Assembly: GCA_021158245.1 (NCBI GenBank)
Contig: JAGGVB010000193.1
Coordinates: forward strand, 1-48,627
Direction of reading: 5' to 3'
Source of the DNA: a bacterium
Lineage (GTDB): Bacteria > Zhuqueibacterota > QNDG01
Length of the DNA: 48,627 nucleotides
Made by a program: the position numbers and the translations under genes. This document shows, one piece after another, positions 9,096-20,298 of the stretch; position 1 is the stretch's first letter, and every line of letters starts with the position of its first letter. The notes under the pieces are model-generated. The model saw only the letters and a program-made list of their open reading frames with translations, ran no database searches and was not told the DNA's origin.

Positions 9096-9756
9096 AACAA
9101 GCCTTAACGCATACTCCGCATATATACTGTCCGATACCTTTTATTTTGGAAAATTCTTTTAACTTATTATAACACAACGAAAAATTATAATCTGATGCTT
9201 TTTCGCCAAGCGCTTCTGCCGGGCATTTCGAGATACACCGCGTGCAACTTCCACAGCCGAATTCCACCGGTGAATCGGTTTTCAATGGTATATCAGTCAG
9301 GACAGTTATAAGCCTGATCTGCGAACCGTACTTTTCATTAACAATAAGATTGTTCCGGCCTCTCCATCCCAGGCCTGCTGCTTCAGCAACAAGCCTGTGC
9401 GAAACATGCGCTACCTGTTTTTCCCAGTCAATTATCTGCGATGCAGGAACAGGCAGGGCTTTATACCCTCTTCTCATTATCTCCTGTGTCATGAGGAATG
9501 CATTATTGTCAAGATTAATATTTGCCTGGCGATAATGCCATTTGTAAAGTAAGGTGGGTCGATCCTCAATTCCATATAGAACTTCTTTTGAAAGAACTGT
9601 TGCCATTGATATTCCATACTTCATACCGGACAACTCTTTATCGGAAAGATAAAAATACTTCTTCAAAGGTTCGATATATGCCACACCGAATAGTTGAATA
9701 CCTTTATCAATTACCAATTCTTTTAATTCGGAATAATTCTTCTCCTCAGGAGTCAT
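9073..9756 (-). CDS. QueG-like 4Fe-4S protein (short form)
   Basis: About 227 residues. The C-terminal third has two cysteine clusters, CGSCTRCISKCP and later CGVCVKAC, matching the double 4Fe-4S module of epoxyqueuosine reductase. Upstream are MKYGISMATVLS and EAAGLGWRGRNNLIV, the QueG-family core. It is shorter than QueG (usually above 300 residues), and the segment before AAGLGW reads VSHRLVAEA where QueG normally has an Asp used as general acid. I therefore call it a QueG paralogue rather than a proven epoxyqueuosine reductase, although tgt lies in the same gene run. The ATG at 9756 is preferred; 9774 is possible. The open frame continues upstream into the neighbouring gene. Confidence 0.75.
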   Translation of the reverse strand: MTPEEKNYSELKELVIDKGIQLFGVAYIEPLKKYFYLSDKELSGMKYGISMATVLSKEVLYGIEDRPTLLYKWHYRQANINLDNNAFLMTQEIMRRGYKALPVPASQIIDWEKQVAHVSHRLVAEAAGLGWRGRNNLIVNEKYGSQIRLITVLTDIPLKTDSPVEFGCGSCTRCISKCPAEALGEKASDYNFSLCYNKLKEFSKIKGIGQYICGVCVKACYGKREEE

Positions 9757-10204
9757 CTTCTTTTCTGCCTTCATCCGGTAAAACAGTTTCAGCAAGGGAA
9801 AGAGCAATTCCTGAAAGCATAACTTCCGGGCCCAATTTTGTAAAATCACCGGAAAGTATCTCGGTTTCAACATTTGAATAGAGCGAACAGCCTGCTCCCT
9901 TCTCAATTATCAATCCGGACAATCTGCTCTTGTGTTCAGCGATAAATGTAACTTCTCCAAGCATTTCACTCACAACATATCCGGAGCAGAAATGGAGCTG
10001 AAGATGTGTAGATAACGTATAAACGGATATAAGATTTCCTCTTTTATCTCCGATAGGAATATCAGGATAAATCTCAAGAGAAAGTTTGCGATTTTCTTTT
10101 TTGTTTTCAAGTACCATTCTGAAACATTGCCCTTCTTTTTCATACTCTGTTTCAAGTACCCGGGCAATTTTGTCAATATTTTTTTTATCAAACATGAAAG
10201 TCAT
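9746..10204 (-). CDS. Conserved-looking hypothetical protein, 152 residues
   Basis: I do not recognise this protein. It has no signal peptide, membrane segment or cysteine cluster. It begins with a charged helix (MFDKKNIDKIARVLETEYE), continues with a strand-rich middle (SLEIYPDIPIGDKRGNLISVY, then LQLHFCSGYVV and VTFIAEHKSRLSGLIIEKG) and ends with a helix near LGPEVMLSGIALSLAETVLP. The frame could start at a TTG (10222), but the ATG at 10204 has GAGG about nine bases upstream. It overlaps the QueG-like gene by 11 bases and follows the lipid kinase gene by 23, so it is probably co-expressed with both. Confidence 0.7.
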   Translation of the reverse strand: MTFMFDKKNIDKIARVLETEYEKEGQCFRMVLENKKENRKLSLEIYPDIPIGDKRGNLISVYTLSTHLQLHFCSGYVVSEMLGEVTFIAEHKSRLSGLIIEKGAGCSLYSNVETEILSGDFTKLGPEVMLSGIALSLAETVLPDEGRKEDDS

Positions 10205-10227
10205 ATCTCTTTTCCTCTTCAAAAATG

Positions 10228-10797
10228 TTATAGGAAAAGCACAATGTGCATTACAATTCCGGAAATAAGAGGTATTGTAATATTGTCGTCAATTTTATCA
10301 ATAAAAATATCCGCTGCTGTTCCTGCAGCCATTCCTGTTAACCCCGCAGCAAAAGGAAGGTTCGGCACAGCAAGTATTATCAGAAATCCTGTTGCTATAA
10401 AAACAAGACAGCCTATACATGTTTTATCTTTAAATAATTTTCTTTTACCCCATTTTTTGCCTGCCAGGGCGCTTAGAGCGTCAGATAAAGCGACAAAAAG
10501 CATAACTGAGATTGCAACACTTTGATTAAATATAAGAACAGAAACATAAAAAGCTATTAAAAGATTTGTTGCACCTGTAAATTTCTGTTTTTCATGAAAC
10601 CGCAATAATGGGCCTACAATTTTATCAAAAATTTTAGCACATTTAAAACTGAAGAATCTGCAGAGTTCAACGCTGACAGCGAAAACAATCAATAATCCCA
10701 GAATAAATAATAATTCATGTTTTTCAATAAACAAATAAGAAATAGGAAAAACAACAGAGCTTATGTGTATTACTTTTCTCTTTAATTCCTGTCTCAT
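10228..10797 (-). CDS. Diacylglycerol/polyprenol kinase family membrane protein
   Basis: A 189-residue protein with about six hydrophobic segments. The start RQELKRKVIHISS, the central DALSALAGKKWGKRKL with DKTCIGCLVF, and the closing DIFIDKIDDNITIPLISG are the marks of the SEC59/VTE5/DGK1-type CTP-dependent lipid kinases, which phosphorylate dolichol, phytol or diacylglycerol in the membrane. The bacterial members are poorly characterised, so the lipid acceptor is unknown. It lies 25 bases from rpe on the same strand. Confidence 0.85.
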   Translation of the reverse strand: MRQELKRKVIHISSVVFPISYLFIEKHELLFILGLLIVFAVSVELCRFFSFKCAKIFDKIVGPLLRFHEKQKFTGATNLLIAFYVSVLIFNQSVAISVMLFVALSDALSALAGKKWGKRKLFKDKTCIGCLVFIATGFLIILAVPNLPFAAGLTGMAAGTAADIFIDKIDDNITIPLISGIVMHIVLFL

Positions 10798-10822
10798 CTC
10801 AAATTTTCTCCTATTTGTTCAA

Positions 10823-11485
10823 TCATAGTATTGAATTTCTAATTTCCTCGACTCCGGTTTTGGGCCCTTTTTTATGTTTGAATACAGACGAGCCTGCAAC
10901 AAGGACATCAGCCCCTGCACGAACTGCCCGTACTGCAGTTCTCGAATTAATTCCTCCGTCAACTTCAATTTTTGTATTAAAAGATGATGAACTAATAATT
11001 TTTTTAAGCCCTGTTATTTGCCGTTCAGCGCTTTCAATATATTTCTGCCCGCCAAAGCCGGGATAGACACTCATAACAAGCACAATATCAATATATTTTA
11101 ATAAATGTACAACCCTGTTAATCTCTGTATCCGGATTAATTGCAATACCGCATTTCGTGTTACTTTCTTTAATCCTGGTTATAATTTTATTGTGGTCGAC
11201 ATCAAGTTCGACATGAAAGATAATACCGTCAACACCTGCATCAACAAAGGGATTGACATAGGCCTCGGGATCTTCAATCATTAAATGAGCCCACAGCTTT
11301 AGTTTTGTGACTTTTCGTACAGAAGCGGCAACAACCGGCCCGAAAGATATATTCGGCACAAAGTGGCCGTCCATAATATCGAGATGGAGAGAATTAATAC
11401 CCACATCTTCCACTGACCGGATATCTTTTTCAAGATTTGCAAAATCCGCAGCAAGTATAGAAGGACTTATTTCAACATTGTTCAT
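10823..11485 (-). CDS. rpe: Ribulose-phosphate 3-epimerase
   Basis: A 220-residue TIM-barrel enzyme interconverting ribulose 5-phosphate and xylulose 5-phosphate in the pentose phosphate pathway. Visible motifs are PSILAADFANL at the start, HLDIMDGHFVPNISFGP with the metal-binding His and Asp, MSVYPGFGGQKY, and EVDGGIN followed by AGADVLVAGSSVFK for phosphate binding. Length fits the family. A TTG lies one codon earlier; the ATG at 11485 overlaps the stop of the PASTA gene by one base (TGATG). Confidence 0.97.
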   Translation of the reverse strand: MNNVEISPSILAADFANLEKDIRSVEDVGINSLHLDIMDGHFVPNISFGPVVAASVRKVTKLKLWAHLMIEDPEAYVNPFVDAGVDGIIFHVELDVDHNKIITRIKESNTKCGIAINPDTEINRVVHLLKYIDIVLVMSVYPGFGGQKYIESAERQITGLKKIISSSSFNTKIEVDGGINSRTAVRAVRAGADVLVAGSSVFKHKKGPKTGVEEIRNSIL

Positions 11486-12249
11486 CAATTATCTTCCTCT
11501 TTAAGGCTGCTCACTACAAGATCAACTTCTGCGCCTCTTTCAGTCTCTTCTCCCGGATCAGGGGATTGTTCAATAACCGTATCAGGCAGCAGTTTTCTGT
11601 TCTTTCTTTTAGTAACTTTACCGATTTTAAGTCCGGCTTTTTGAATGATTTTTCCTGCTTCTTCCAGGCTCCTTCCCGAAACATTCGGAACTATAAAACT
11701 TGCAGGCATATGTCCGAGGCTTACGGTAATGTCAATTATTTCCTGTTCCTTCACTTCACTTCCTTCAGGAAGAGACTGTCTGCATACTACACTTTTCGGA
11801 TAGTAGTTATCATATTCGTAAAAAATTTCACCTAACACAAGGCCTGCCTGTTTCAGGACAAATTCGGATTCTCTCTCTGATGAACCTGTTATTTTGGGAA
11901 CCTTGACCATCTTCTCTCCTGCTGACACAATAACATAAATACGCCTGCCCTTTTTTACTCTTGAGAATGGAAGCGGGTTCTGACTGATCACTGTTCCGGC
12001 CTCATAGTGGTCATCAAATTTTTCTCCGTCCTTAATAATCGTAAAACCACTTTTGTCCAGTACTTTTTGTGCATCATCAAATGATAGTTCTGTTACATCG
12101 GGAAGTTCCTTTTCAATGCCGTGATGAGTTAAAACAGGCATAATCACAATATCAGCAAGAAGCACCAAAAATATTAATAAAACAATACATGCTGCAAGTC
12201 CGTAGATTACAGTCTTGTATTTTTTTATCAAGTCGATTATTTTACTCAT
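11485..12249 (-). CDS. Membrane-anchored PASTA-domain protein
   Basis: A 254-residue protein with one membrane segment at about residues 14-40 and three PASTA domains at about 45-110, 113-180 and 182-250, each with the usual V-P-(N/D/K)-(V/I/L)-x-G start (VPKITGSS, VPNVSGRS) and SQNPLP or EQSPDPG ends. PASTA domains bind peptidoglycan fragments or beta-lactams in penicillin-binding proteins and Ser/Thr kinases. Here no kinase or transpeptidase domain is attached, so a cell-wall sensing or scaffolding role is only inferred. It overlaps rsmB by 8 bases and rpe by one. Confidence 0.9.
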   Translation of the reverse strand: MSKIIDLIKKYKTVIYGLAACIVLLIFLVLLADIVIMPVLTHHGIEKELPDVTELSFDDAQKVLDKSGFTIIKDGEKFDDHYEAGTVISQNPLPFSRVKKGRRIYVIVSAGEKMVKVPKITGSSERESEFVLKQAGLVLGEIFYEYDNYYPKSVVCRQSLPEGSEVKEQEIIDITVSLGHMPASFIVPNVSGRSLEEAGKIIQKAGLKIGKVTKRKNRKLLPDTVIEQSPDPGEETERGAEVDLVVSSLKEEDN

Positions 12250-13600
12250 CGTTCCCTCTGTTTTTTTTCATCCTTACAGCAAAAGATCCATCTGTTTTAT
12301 GAATGTGGGGAAATGTTGCAACAAAACCCTTTTTATCCGTTACTTTTGAATTTACAAATTTCTCAGCTTTTTCAATAGAAAATTCTTTATGATTTATTAA
12401 AAATTGTTCAATTTGTTTTTGATTTTCCTCTGGAAGAATTGTACATGTACTGTATACCAGAACGCCTCCCGTTTTTACTGCCCTCGCACATGATTCCAAA
12501 AGATTTTTTTGTAATCGGACTGCATTATCAACATCTCTCTCTCTTCTCTTCCATCGGAGGTCCGCTCTTTTACTCAAAACACCTAACCCTGTACATGGTG
12601 CATCAAGAAGAATCTTATCAACAGACCTTACAGGCAAATTTAACGCATCAGCTGACATAATATACATTTTATCTATCCCCAGCCGTTTACAATTTTCAGA
12701 AATCCTCTTCAGCCTGTTCATGCGCAGATCCATGCTTATTACTAAAGATTTGCCTTTTGACAATTCATTAATGTGGCATGTTTTCCCTCCCGGTGCTGCT
12801 GCAACATCTGCAATAATTTCTCCGGGCTGCGGATCCACAAGATGAGCAACAATACCTGCACTTTCATCCTGTACTGAAATAAATCCTTTCCTGAAAAATT
12901 CCGAATTTATTACAGGCCCGATATGTTTAACTCTGACAAATTCATCAAGTATTTCGGATTGTTCCGCATCTTTATCAAATTTTAAAATTTCCGAAAAAGC
13001 TTCTTCTCTTGATACTTTATTTAAATTTATCCTTATTCCGAATACAGGCCGTTTGTTATCTGCTCTACATAATTGCTCTGTTTCATCTTCCCCTATAAAC
13101 CCTGTCATCCTGTTAACAAACCAGGCAGGGTGTGAATATCTTATAGAAATATAATCTTCAACCGCATTTTTTTTCAATTCTACGCCAAAAACCGGATTTT
13201 TAACAACTGCTCTTAATATTCCGTTTGCAACTCCTGACCAGTATTTTCCGTTTAACTCTTTTACAATCTGAACAGTTTCATTGATAGCCGCATAATCAGG
13301 CACACCATCCATAAATAATATTTGGTAGAGGCCAGTCTCTGCTGCACGTCTGAATTTTTCCGGAACTTTTTCCCATTTTTTATGATATTTGCTGCTTAAT
13401 ATCCAGTCTAAATATTTGAGCTGCCTTAATGTGCCATGCACAATATCAACAATAAATGAACGGTCTCTCTTGTCAAAATACTCTATTCCTAAAGAACTGC
13501 CGATATCAGTATTCAGGAATTCATCTTCCTTTAAAAACTCCATCAACAGCAATACAGCTTCTTTTCTCGCAGATATCTTGTTTTTCTGATTAACCGCCAT
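12242..13600 (-). CDS. rsmB: 16S rRNA (cytosine-967) C5-methyltransferase RsmB
   Basis: A 452-residue enzyme that uses SAM to methylate a 16S rRNA cytosine. The N-terminal NusB-like helical domain (about 1-140) carries VHGTLRQLKYLDWIL. The methyltransferase domain has the SAM site VAAAPGGKTCHI, DAPCTGLGVLSKR with a catalytic cysteine, and the second cysteine in STCTILPEEN. Length and domain order match RsmB/Sun. It overlaps fmt by 11 bases; the rsmB-fmt pairing is a common bacterial arrangement. Confidence 0.96.
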   Translation of the reverse strand: MAVNQKNKISARKEAVLLLMEFLKEDEFLNTDIGSSLGIEYFDKRDRSFIVDIVHGTLRQLKYLDWILSSKYHKKWEKVPEKFRRAAETGLYQILFMDGVPDYAAINETVQIVKELNGKYWSGVANGILRAVVKNPVFGVELKKNAVEDYISIRYSHPAWFVNRMTGFIGEDETEQLCRADNKRPVFGIRINLNKVSREEAFSEILKFDKDAEQSEILDEFVRVKHIGPVINSEFFRKGFISVQDESAGIVAHLVDPQPGEIIADVAAAPGGKTCHINELSKGKSLVISMDLRMNRLKRISENCKRLGIDKMYIMSADALNLPVRSVDKILLDAPCTGLGVLSKRADLRWKRRERDVDNAVRLQKNLLESCARAVKTGGVLVYSTCTILPEENQKQIEQFLINHKEFSIEKAEKFVNSKVTDKKGFVATFPHIHKTDGSFAVRMKKNRGNDE

Positions 13601-14534
13601 TATCTCTGCTATTCCGAAATGCAGTGCCGGGATTTATAGAATGGCCTCTTAAAAATTCCGAAACAGCCATTCTTCGTTTCCCCTGTATCTGTATTTCCCT
13701 TATTAAGACACTACCTTTGCCGCATGCAATTGAAAGTCCATCTTTATCAATTGCTGTAACAATCCCGGGCTTTTCCTCGTTATCATCATTAATAACAGAA
13801 GATAGATAAAATTTAACTCTTTTTCCATCCATAAATGAGAAAGCTCCGGGAAAAGGAGAAAATGCTCTTATCCGGTTTACTGTCTTTTGAGCATCCTCAT
13901 CCCAATTAATTTCCGGAATATCAGGAGTTATTTTTGGCGCTTTTGTAACCCTGCCTGTCTGCAAAAATGTTTCAAAATCACCATTTTCAATTAAATTCAC
14001 CGTTTCAAGCAAGAGCCCGCTTCCAATTAAAGATAATTTATCGTGCAGTTCTCCTGCTGTTTCGGATTCTCCTATTTCGACTTTCTGCTGCAGAATTATT
14101 TCGCCTGTGTCTACTCTCTCGTTAAGGAAGAAAGTTGTTACACCTGTCTCTTTTTCACCGTTTAATATTGCCCATTGTATGGGAGCAGCCCCTCTGTATG
14201 CAGGCAGCAGAGATGCATGAAGATTTACAGCACCCTTCTCCGGCATATCAATAACATGCCTGGGAAGGATTGGAAATCCTACAACAATAAAAATATCGGC
14301 CCTGAATTCATTTAACTTTTGTAAAAAATTCGGTTCCTTGAGATTGTCTACCTGATATAAAGGGAGATTGTTCTGTACGGCAAATTCCTTTACAGCCGTA
14401 CCTTTCAATTTTCTTCCTCTGCCCTTGGGTTTATCTCCGCGTGTTACTACACCTGCAATTTCATGTCTGCTTTCAGTTAGCTTCTCAAGGCTTGGTACTG
14501 AAAATTCAGGGCTTCCAAAAAAAAGAATCCGCAT
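13590..14534 (-). CDS. fmt: Methionyl-tRNA formyltransferase
   Basis: A 314-residue enzyme that formylates initiator Met-tRNA using 10-formyltetrahydrofolate. Visible are the start MRILFFGSPEFSVPSLEKL, the insert loop DKPKGRGRKLKGTAVKEFA, the catalytic NLHASLLPAYRGAAPIQWAI (Asn, His) and GVTTFFLNERVDTGEI with the catalytic Asp. The C-terminal OB-like domain begins near residue 205. The gap to yajC is four bases. Confidence 0.97.
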   Translation of the reverse strand: MRILFFGSPEFSVPSLEKLTESRHEIAGVVTRGDKPKGRGRKLKGTAVKEFAVQNNLPLYQVDNLKEPNFLQKLNEFRADIFIVVGFPILPRHVIDMPEKGAVNLHASLLPAYRGAAPIQWAILNGEKETGVTTFFLNERVDTGEIILQQKVEIGESETAGELHDKLSLIGSGLLLETVNLIENGDFETFLQTGRVTKAPKITPDIPEINWDEDAQKTVNRIRAFSPFPGAFSFMDGKRVKFYLSSVINDDNEEKPGIVTAIDKDGLSIACGKGSVLIREIQIQGKRRMAVSEFLRGHSINPGTAFRNSRDNGG

Positions 14535-14538
14535 ATTT

Positions 14539-14868
14539 TTACTTCTTATTAATCAATTGCGCAACTGAACTTCTCGTTATTTCAATTTTTACATTTTCAG
14601 AAATCTTCAATAAAAGTGTGTTTTCTTTTTCTTTTATTCCTGCAACTGTTCCGATTATACCGCCCGCAGTAAGGATTTTATCGCCTTTTTCAATAGTATT
14701 AAGCATTTGCCGGTGTTCCTTCTGCTTTTTTGCCTGAGGCCTGATCATCAATAAATACATTATTACAAGAATCAGAACAAGTGGCAAAAAGCCTAAAAGC
14801 GGATTACTCTGCGAACCCTGTGCTGCATTCTGCCCTGCCATTCCAAATACTAAAAAAATGTGATTCAC
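14539..14868 (-). CDS. yajC: Sec translocon accessory subunit YajC
   Basis: A 109-residue protein with one membrane helix (LGFLPLVLILVIMYLLMIRP) followed by the family signature RPQAKKQKEHRQML and GDKILTAGGIIGTV. YajC associates with SecDF-YidC at the translocon. An in-frame ATG further upstream would run into tgt; the GTG at 14868 has a perfect AAGGAGG five bases before it and gives the usual YajC length. No secD or secF follows; fmt does. Confidence 0.95.
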   Translation of the reverse strand: MNHIFLVFGMAGQNAAQGSQSNPLLGFLPLVLILVIMYLLMIRPQAKKQKEHRQMLNTIEKGDKILTAGGIIGTVAGIKEKENTLLLKISENVKIEITRSSVAQLINKK

Positions 14869-14873
14869 GTTCT

Positions 14874-14880
14874 CCTCCTT
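14874..14880 (-). promoter_or_regulatory. Ribosome binding site deciding the yajC GTG start
   Basis: AAGGAGG on the minus strand, a full match to the anti-Shine-Dalgarno consensus, five bases before the GTG at 14868. It overrides the in-frame ATG at 14919 lying inside tgt. Confidence 0.85.
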
Positions 14881-14882
14881 AA

Positions 14883-17359
<2,477 letters not shown>

Positions 17360-17403
17360 AAAGTCATATAATTTACGAATAAATCAATAAAACACAAAGC
17401 GTT

Positions 17404-18135
17404 TTAACTGATTTTTATTGAGCTGATAAATTCTTTAACAGCCTTTTCTCTACTTGATAAAAATTCCTTAGGAGTCCCTTCAAATACAATTTCGGCCATG
17501 CTCAGCATTGCAATCCTTGTACCTATTGAAGTTGCAGTAGCCATGTCGTGCGTCACAACAATAGAGGTAACACCTGTCTTCTCCGTTGTTTTTTTAATCA
17601 ACATATCAATTGATCTTGCCATAACAGGGTCTAGCCCGGTTGTAGGCTCATCAAAAAGCATATATTCAGGGTCCATCATCAGCGCCCTTGCAAGGCCGAC
17701 TCTCTTTTTCATGCCTCCGGAAAGGTCAGACGGATACTTTTTACGGATATCATCCAAGCCTACGAGTTCCAGTTTCTCAATAACTTTTCTTTCGATTGCT
17801 ATTTTTGGAAGAACCGAATGCTCTTTTAATGCCAGACTTAAATTTTCCTCTACATTCAGAGAATCAAATAATGCTGCACCCTGAAAAAGCATTCCGAACT
17901 TCTTTCTTATCTCAAATAATTCTTTTCTCGGCATAACGGTTATATTTTGCTCATCAACAATAATTTTACCGCTGTCCGGTTTTAAAAGCCCTATTATTGT
18001 TTTCAACAGGACACTTTTCCCAACACCGCTTTTCCCGATTATGACAAGTATCTCGTGAGGGAATACATCTAATGAAACATTCTTTAAAATTATCTCATCA
18101 TTAAATGATTTATATATGTTAAGAATCTTAATCAT
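17404..18135 (-). CDS. mlaF: ABC transporter ATPase, MlaF type
   Basis: A 243-residue ATPase with Walker A IGKSGVGKSVLLKT, Q-loop MLFQGAALFDSL, signature LSGGMKKRVGLARAL, Walker B YMLFDEPTTGLDP and the switch VVTHDM. The ALFDSLNVEEN and GLDP stretches are typical of MlaF, which powers phospholipid transfer across the envelope for outer-membrane lipid asymmetry. It is three bases from mlaE. No MCE-domain (MlaD) gene is adjacent: radA follows instead. Confidence 0.93.
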   Translation of the reverse strand: MIKILNIYKSFNDEIILKNVSLDVFPHEILVIIGKSGVGKSVLLKTIIGLLKPDSGKIIVDEQNITVMPRKELFEIRKKFGMLFQGAALFDSLNVEENLSLALKEHSVLPKIAIERKVIEKLELVGLDDIRKKYPSDLSGGMKKRVGLARALMMDPEYMLFDEPTTGLDPVMARSIDMLIKKTTEKTGVTSIVVTHDMATATSIGTRIAMLSMAEIVFEGTPKEFLSSREKAVKEFISSIKIS

Positions 18136-18138
18136 AAG

Positions 18139-18912
18139 CTAAAATAAAATTACGGCAAGTATGTAATCACTAATTAAAATGTAAGTGGAGGATGCTACAA
18201 ATGCTTTAATAGTTGATTCGCCCACTCCCCTTGCACCGCCTGCTGTTCTGAACCCTATTGACGAACCTATTAGTGCAGTACCACCGCCGAATACAAGAGC
18301 TTTTATCAATCCTGAAAATACATTGTGCAGTGCAAAATACTTCTGAACACTTGAAAAGAATGTTACTGCTGAAATATTAAGTAAAGCACCTGCAACAACA
18401 AATGCGCCGAGATGAGCAAGAAGGTTTGAATAAATAACAAGAACGGGCATCATAATCCAGCCGGCATGAAAACGGGGAGCTGCAATGTACCGCACAGGAT
18501 CAATTGCCAATGTCTCCAATGCTTCAACTTGTTCGGTAATTTTCATTGTCCCGATTTCAGCTGCAATTGATGCTCCCACTCTTCCTGCAACAACAAGCCC
18601 TGTAAGAACCGGTGAAAGTTCAATAAAGATTGCAGCACTAACTGCAGTTCCGAGAAAATCGAGAGAAATTACCCCTCTGAACTGGTATGCTGCCTGCCAT
18701 GAGGATACAGCTCCGGTAAAAAGGCTTACTACAGTAACAAGGGGAAGTGACTTAACGCCTATCCGGTACATCTGTTCAAACAGAAGATGCCTGTCCTTAT
18801 ACCAACTCCTGTAAAATGAAAATATCCTTCCGAGAAGAATGGAATATGAACCTATTTCCCTGCAGACAGAACATAGACTTTTCCCTGTAAACTGAAGCCA
18901 TTTACAGATCAT
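18139..18912 (-). CDS. mlaE: ABC transporter permease, MlaE type
   Basis: A 257-residue inner-membrane permease with five to six hydrophobic helices. Family marks are YRIGVKSLPLVTVVSLFTGAV, ELSPVLTGLVVAGRVGASIAAEIGTMK and EQVEALETLAIDP, followed by the late GARGVGESTIKAFVASS. It pairs with the MlaF ATPase. The ATG at 18912 overlaps the nadD stop by one base (TGATG); a TTG one codon earlier is less likely. Confidence 0.95.
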   Translation of the reverse strand: MICKWLQFTGKSLCSVCREIGSYSILLGRIFSFYRSWYKDRHLLFEQMYRIGVKSLPLVTVVSLFTGAVSSWQAAYQFRGVISLDFLGTAVSAAIFIELSPVLTGLVVAGRVGASIAAEIGTMKITEQVEALETLAIDPVRYIAAPRFHAGWIMMPVLVIYSNLLAHLGAFVVAGALLNISAVTFFSSVQKYFALHNVFSGLIKALVFGGGTALIGSSIGFRTAGGARGVGESTIKAFVASSTYILISDYILAVILF

Positions 18913-19496
18913 CAACGGTACAGCCCTTTTGTTTCAATAAATTGCTTCACATTTTCAGGCACCCAGAAACTTACTGATTCTCCATTATGGACGCTTTCGC
19001 GTATTTGAGAAGAAGATATATCAATTAAAGGGGTTTTTATAATTTTAACTTTATTAATAAATCTTTTTTCCGCTTTTGATAAATCAAATCCAGGCCTTAC
19101 CGCAACAACAGTGTCAATGCTTTTTAAGACCTCATCAGGCTGATACCAATTGCCAAGTCCGAGGAAATTATCACACCCGATTATCAGCACGAATTCATCA
19201 TCCGCGAAATCAGGAGAATTCTGGAACATTCTAATTGTATCAATTGTAAATGATTTTCCCTTGCGTCCGATCTCTATATCAGAAACATGGAAGTAAGGAT
19301 AGTCGTGAATAGCTATCTTCACCATTTCCAATCTCAGACCTGCTTCAGTTACAGTATTTTGAATTTTGTGCGGAGGAGACCCTGCAGGTATAAAAAATAT
19401 CTTATCAAGGCACAAACCTGTTCTTACAGCTTCTGCAATAATCAAATGGCCTGTATGAATCGGATCAAATGTGCCGCCAAATAAACCAATTCGCAT
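18912..19496 (-). CDS. nadD: Nicotinate-nucleotide adenylyltransferase
   Basis: A 194-residue nucleotidyltransferase making deamido-NAD from nicotinate mononucleotide and ATP. The start MRIGLFGGTFDPIHTGHLIIAE contains the (T/H)xGH motif, and ISSSQIRESVHNG is the second ATP-binding motif (SSTxIR-like). Length fits NadD. It lies 3 bases from bamD and leads into mlaE. The usual partner rsfS is not next to it. Confidence 0.95.
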   Translation of the reverse strand: MRIGLFGGTFDPIHTGHLIIAEAVRTGLCLDKIFFIPAGSPPHKIQNTVTEAGLRLEMVKIAIHDYPYFHVSDIEIGRKGKSFTIDTIRMFQNSPDFADDEFVLIIGCDNFLGLGNWYQPDEVLKSIDTVVAVRPGFDLSKAEKRFINKVKIIKTPLIDISSSQIRESVHNGESVSFWVPENVKQFIETKGLYR

Positions 19497-19498
19497 TT

Positions 19499-20278
19499 TT
19501 AATTTTCTTTATTTTTAATCTTTAATTTTTCTATTTCTTTTAATTCTTTCTCAGATTTTTCCGCATAAGACGAGTTCGGATATTCACTCAATATTTTATT
19601 GAAAGCTGTTTTTGCACCCTCCGTTTTTCGCATTTTTAAATTACATACTCCGGTCCAATAAATAGCTTCAGGTACAAATCTGGATTCCGGATATTTTTCC
19701 AAAAGGCTGTTAAAAGATATAACTGCTGAATCGAAATAGCCCATTTTTCTGTATAGTTCGCCTGTTTTAAATTCTTTTTTTGCCAGTTTTTCCCAGCATT
19801 CATTCAGAATATTTTTTGCTTTTGGAATTAGAGTGGAATTAGGATAATCGTCAATAAACTGCTGGAAATGAGTAATTGCTTTTTGTGTATATTCCTGATC
19901 TAATGCATAGTTCGGTGAAAGTTTATAATAACACATTCCGATTTTATATTCCGCATTATCAACAAATTCGCTCTGAGGCAGGCTCCTTATAAGTTTAGAG
20001 TACTCCTGAATGGCAAGCACATATTCCTTATCATAATAATAAGATTCGGCAAGATAATACTGAGCTTTCTCAATAATTATATTACCGGGATTGTTAAGAA
20101 CTATAATATTAAAATTTGTCTTGGCACGAAAATAGTCACCTTTATCAAAAAATCTTTTTGCATATTTATATTGATCATCTGCTGATAATTTATAAATATC
20201 AACACTTTTTTTATTACAGCCGGCTATAATTAAAACGGAAAAAATAAATAAAAACACTTTAAATATTTGCTTATTCAT
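19499..20278 (-). CDS. bamD: Outer-membrane assembly lipoprotein BamD
   Basis: A 259-residue lipoprotein. The signal peptide ends in the lipobox LIIAGC (Cys near residue 20), and the rest consists of about five TPR-like helix pairs with the YfiO signatures YYDKEYVLAIQEY and SEFVDNAEYKIGMCYYKL. BamD works with BamA in folding outer-membrane barrel proteins. The frame is open for 32 codons upstream into the next gene, but the ATG at 20278 gives the lipoprotein signal and has GGAG about ten bases before it. The final lysine- and glutamate-rich tail is a helix. Confidence 0.9.
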   Translation of the reverse strand: MNKQIFKVFLFIFSVLIIAGCNKKSVDIYKLSADDQYKYAKRFFDKGDYFRAKTNFNIIVLNNPGNIIIEKAQYYLAESYYYDKEYVLAIQEYSKLIRSLPQSEFVDNAEYKIGMCYYKLSPNYALDQEYTQKAITHFQQFIDDYPNSTLIPKAKNILNECWEKLAKKEFKTGELYRKMGYFDSAVISFNSLLEKYPESRFVPEAIYWTGVCNLKMRKTEGAKTAFNKILSEYPNSSYAEKSEKELKEIEKLKIKNKEN

Positions 20279-20298
20279 AATATTTAAACTCCAGATAT

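Noticed and set aside
9757-9906. N-terminal 50-residue extension of the QueG-like protein
   Set aside because: It overlaps the 152-residue gene by 160 bases and shows no QueG-like sequence; starts at 9756 or 9774 fit better.
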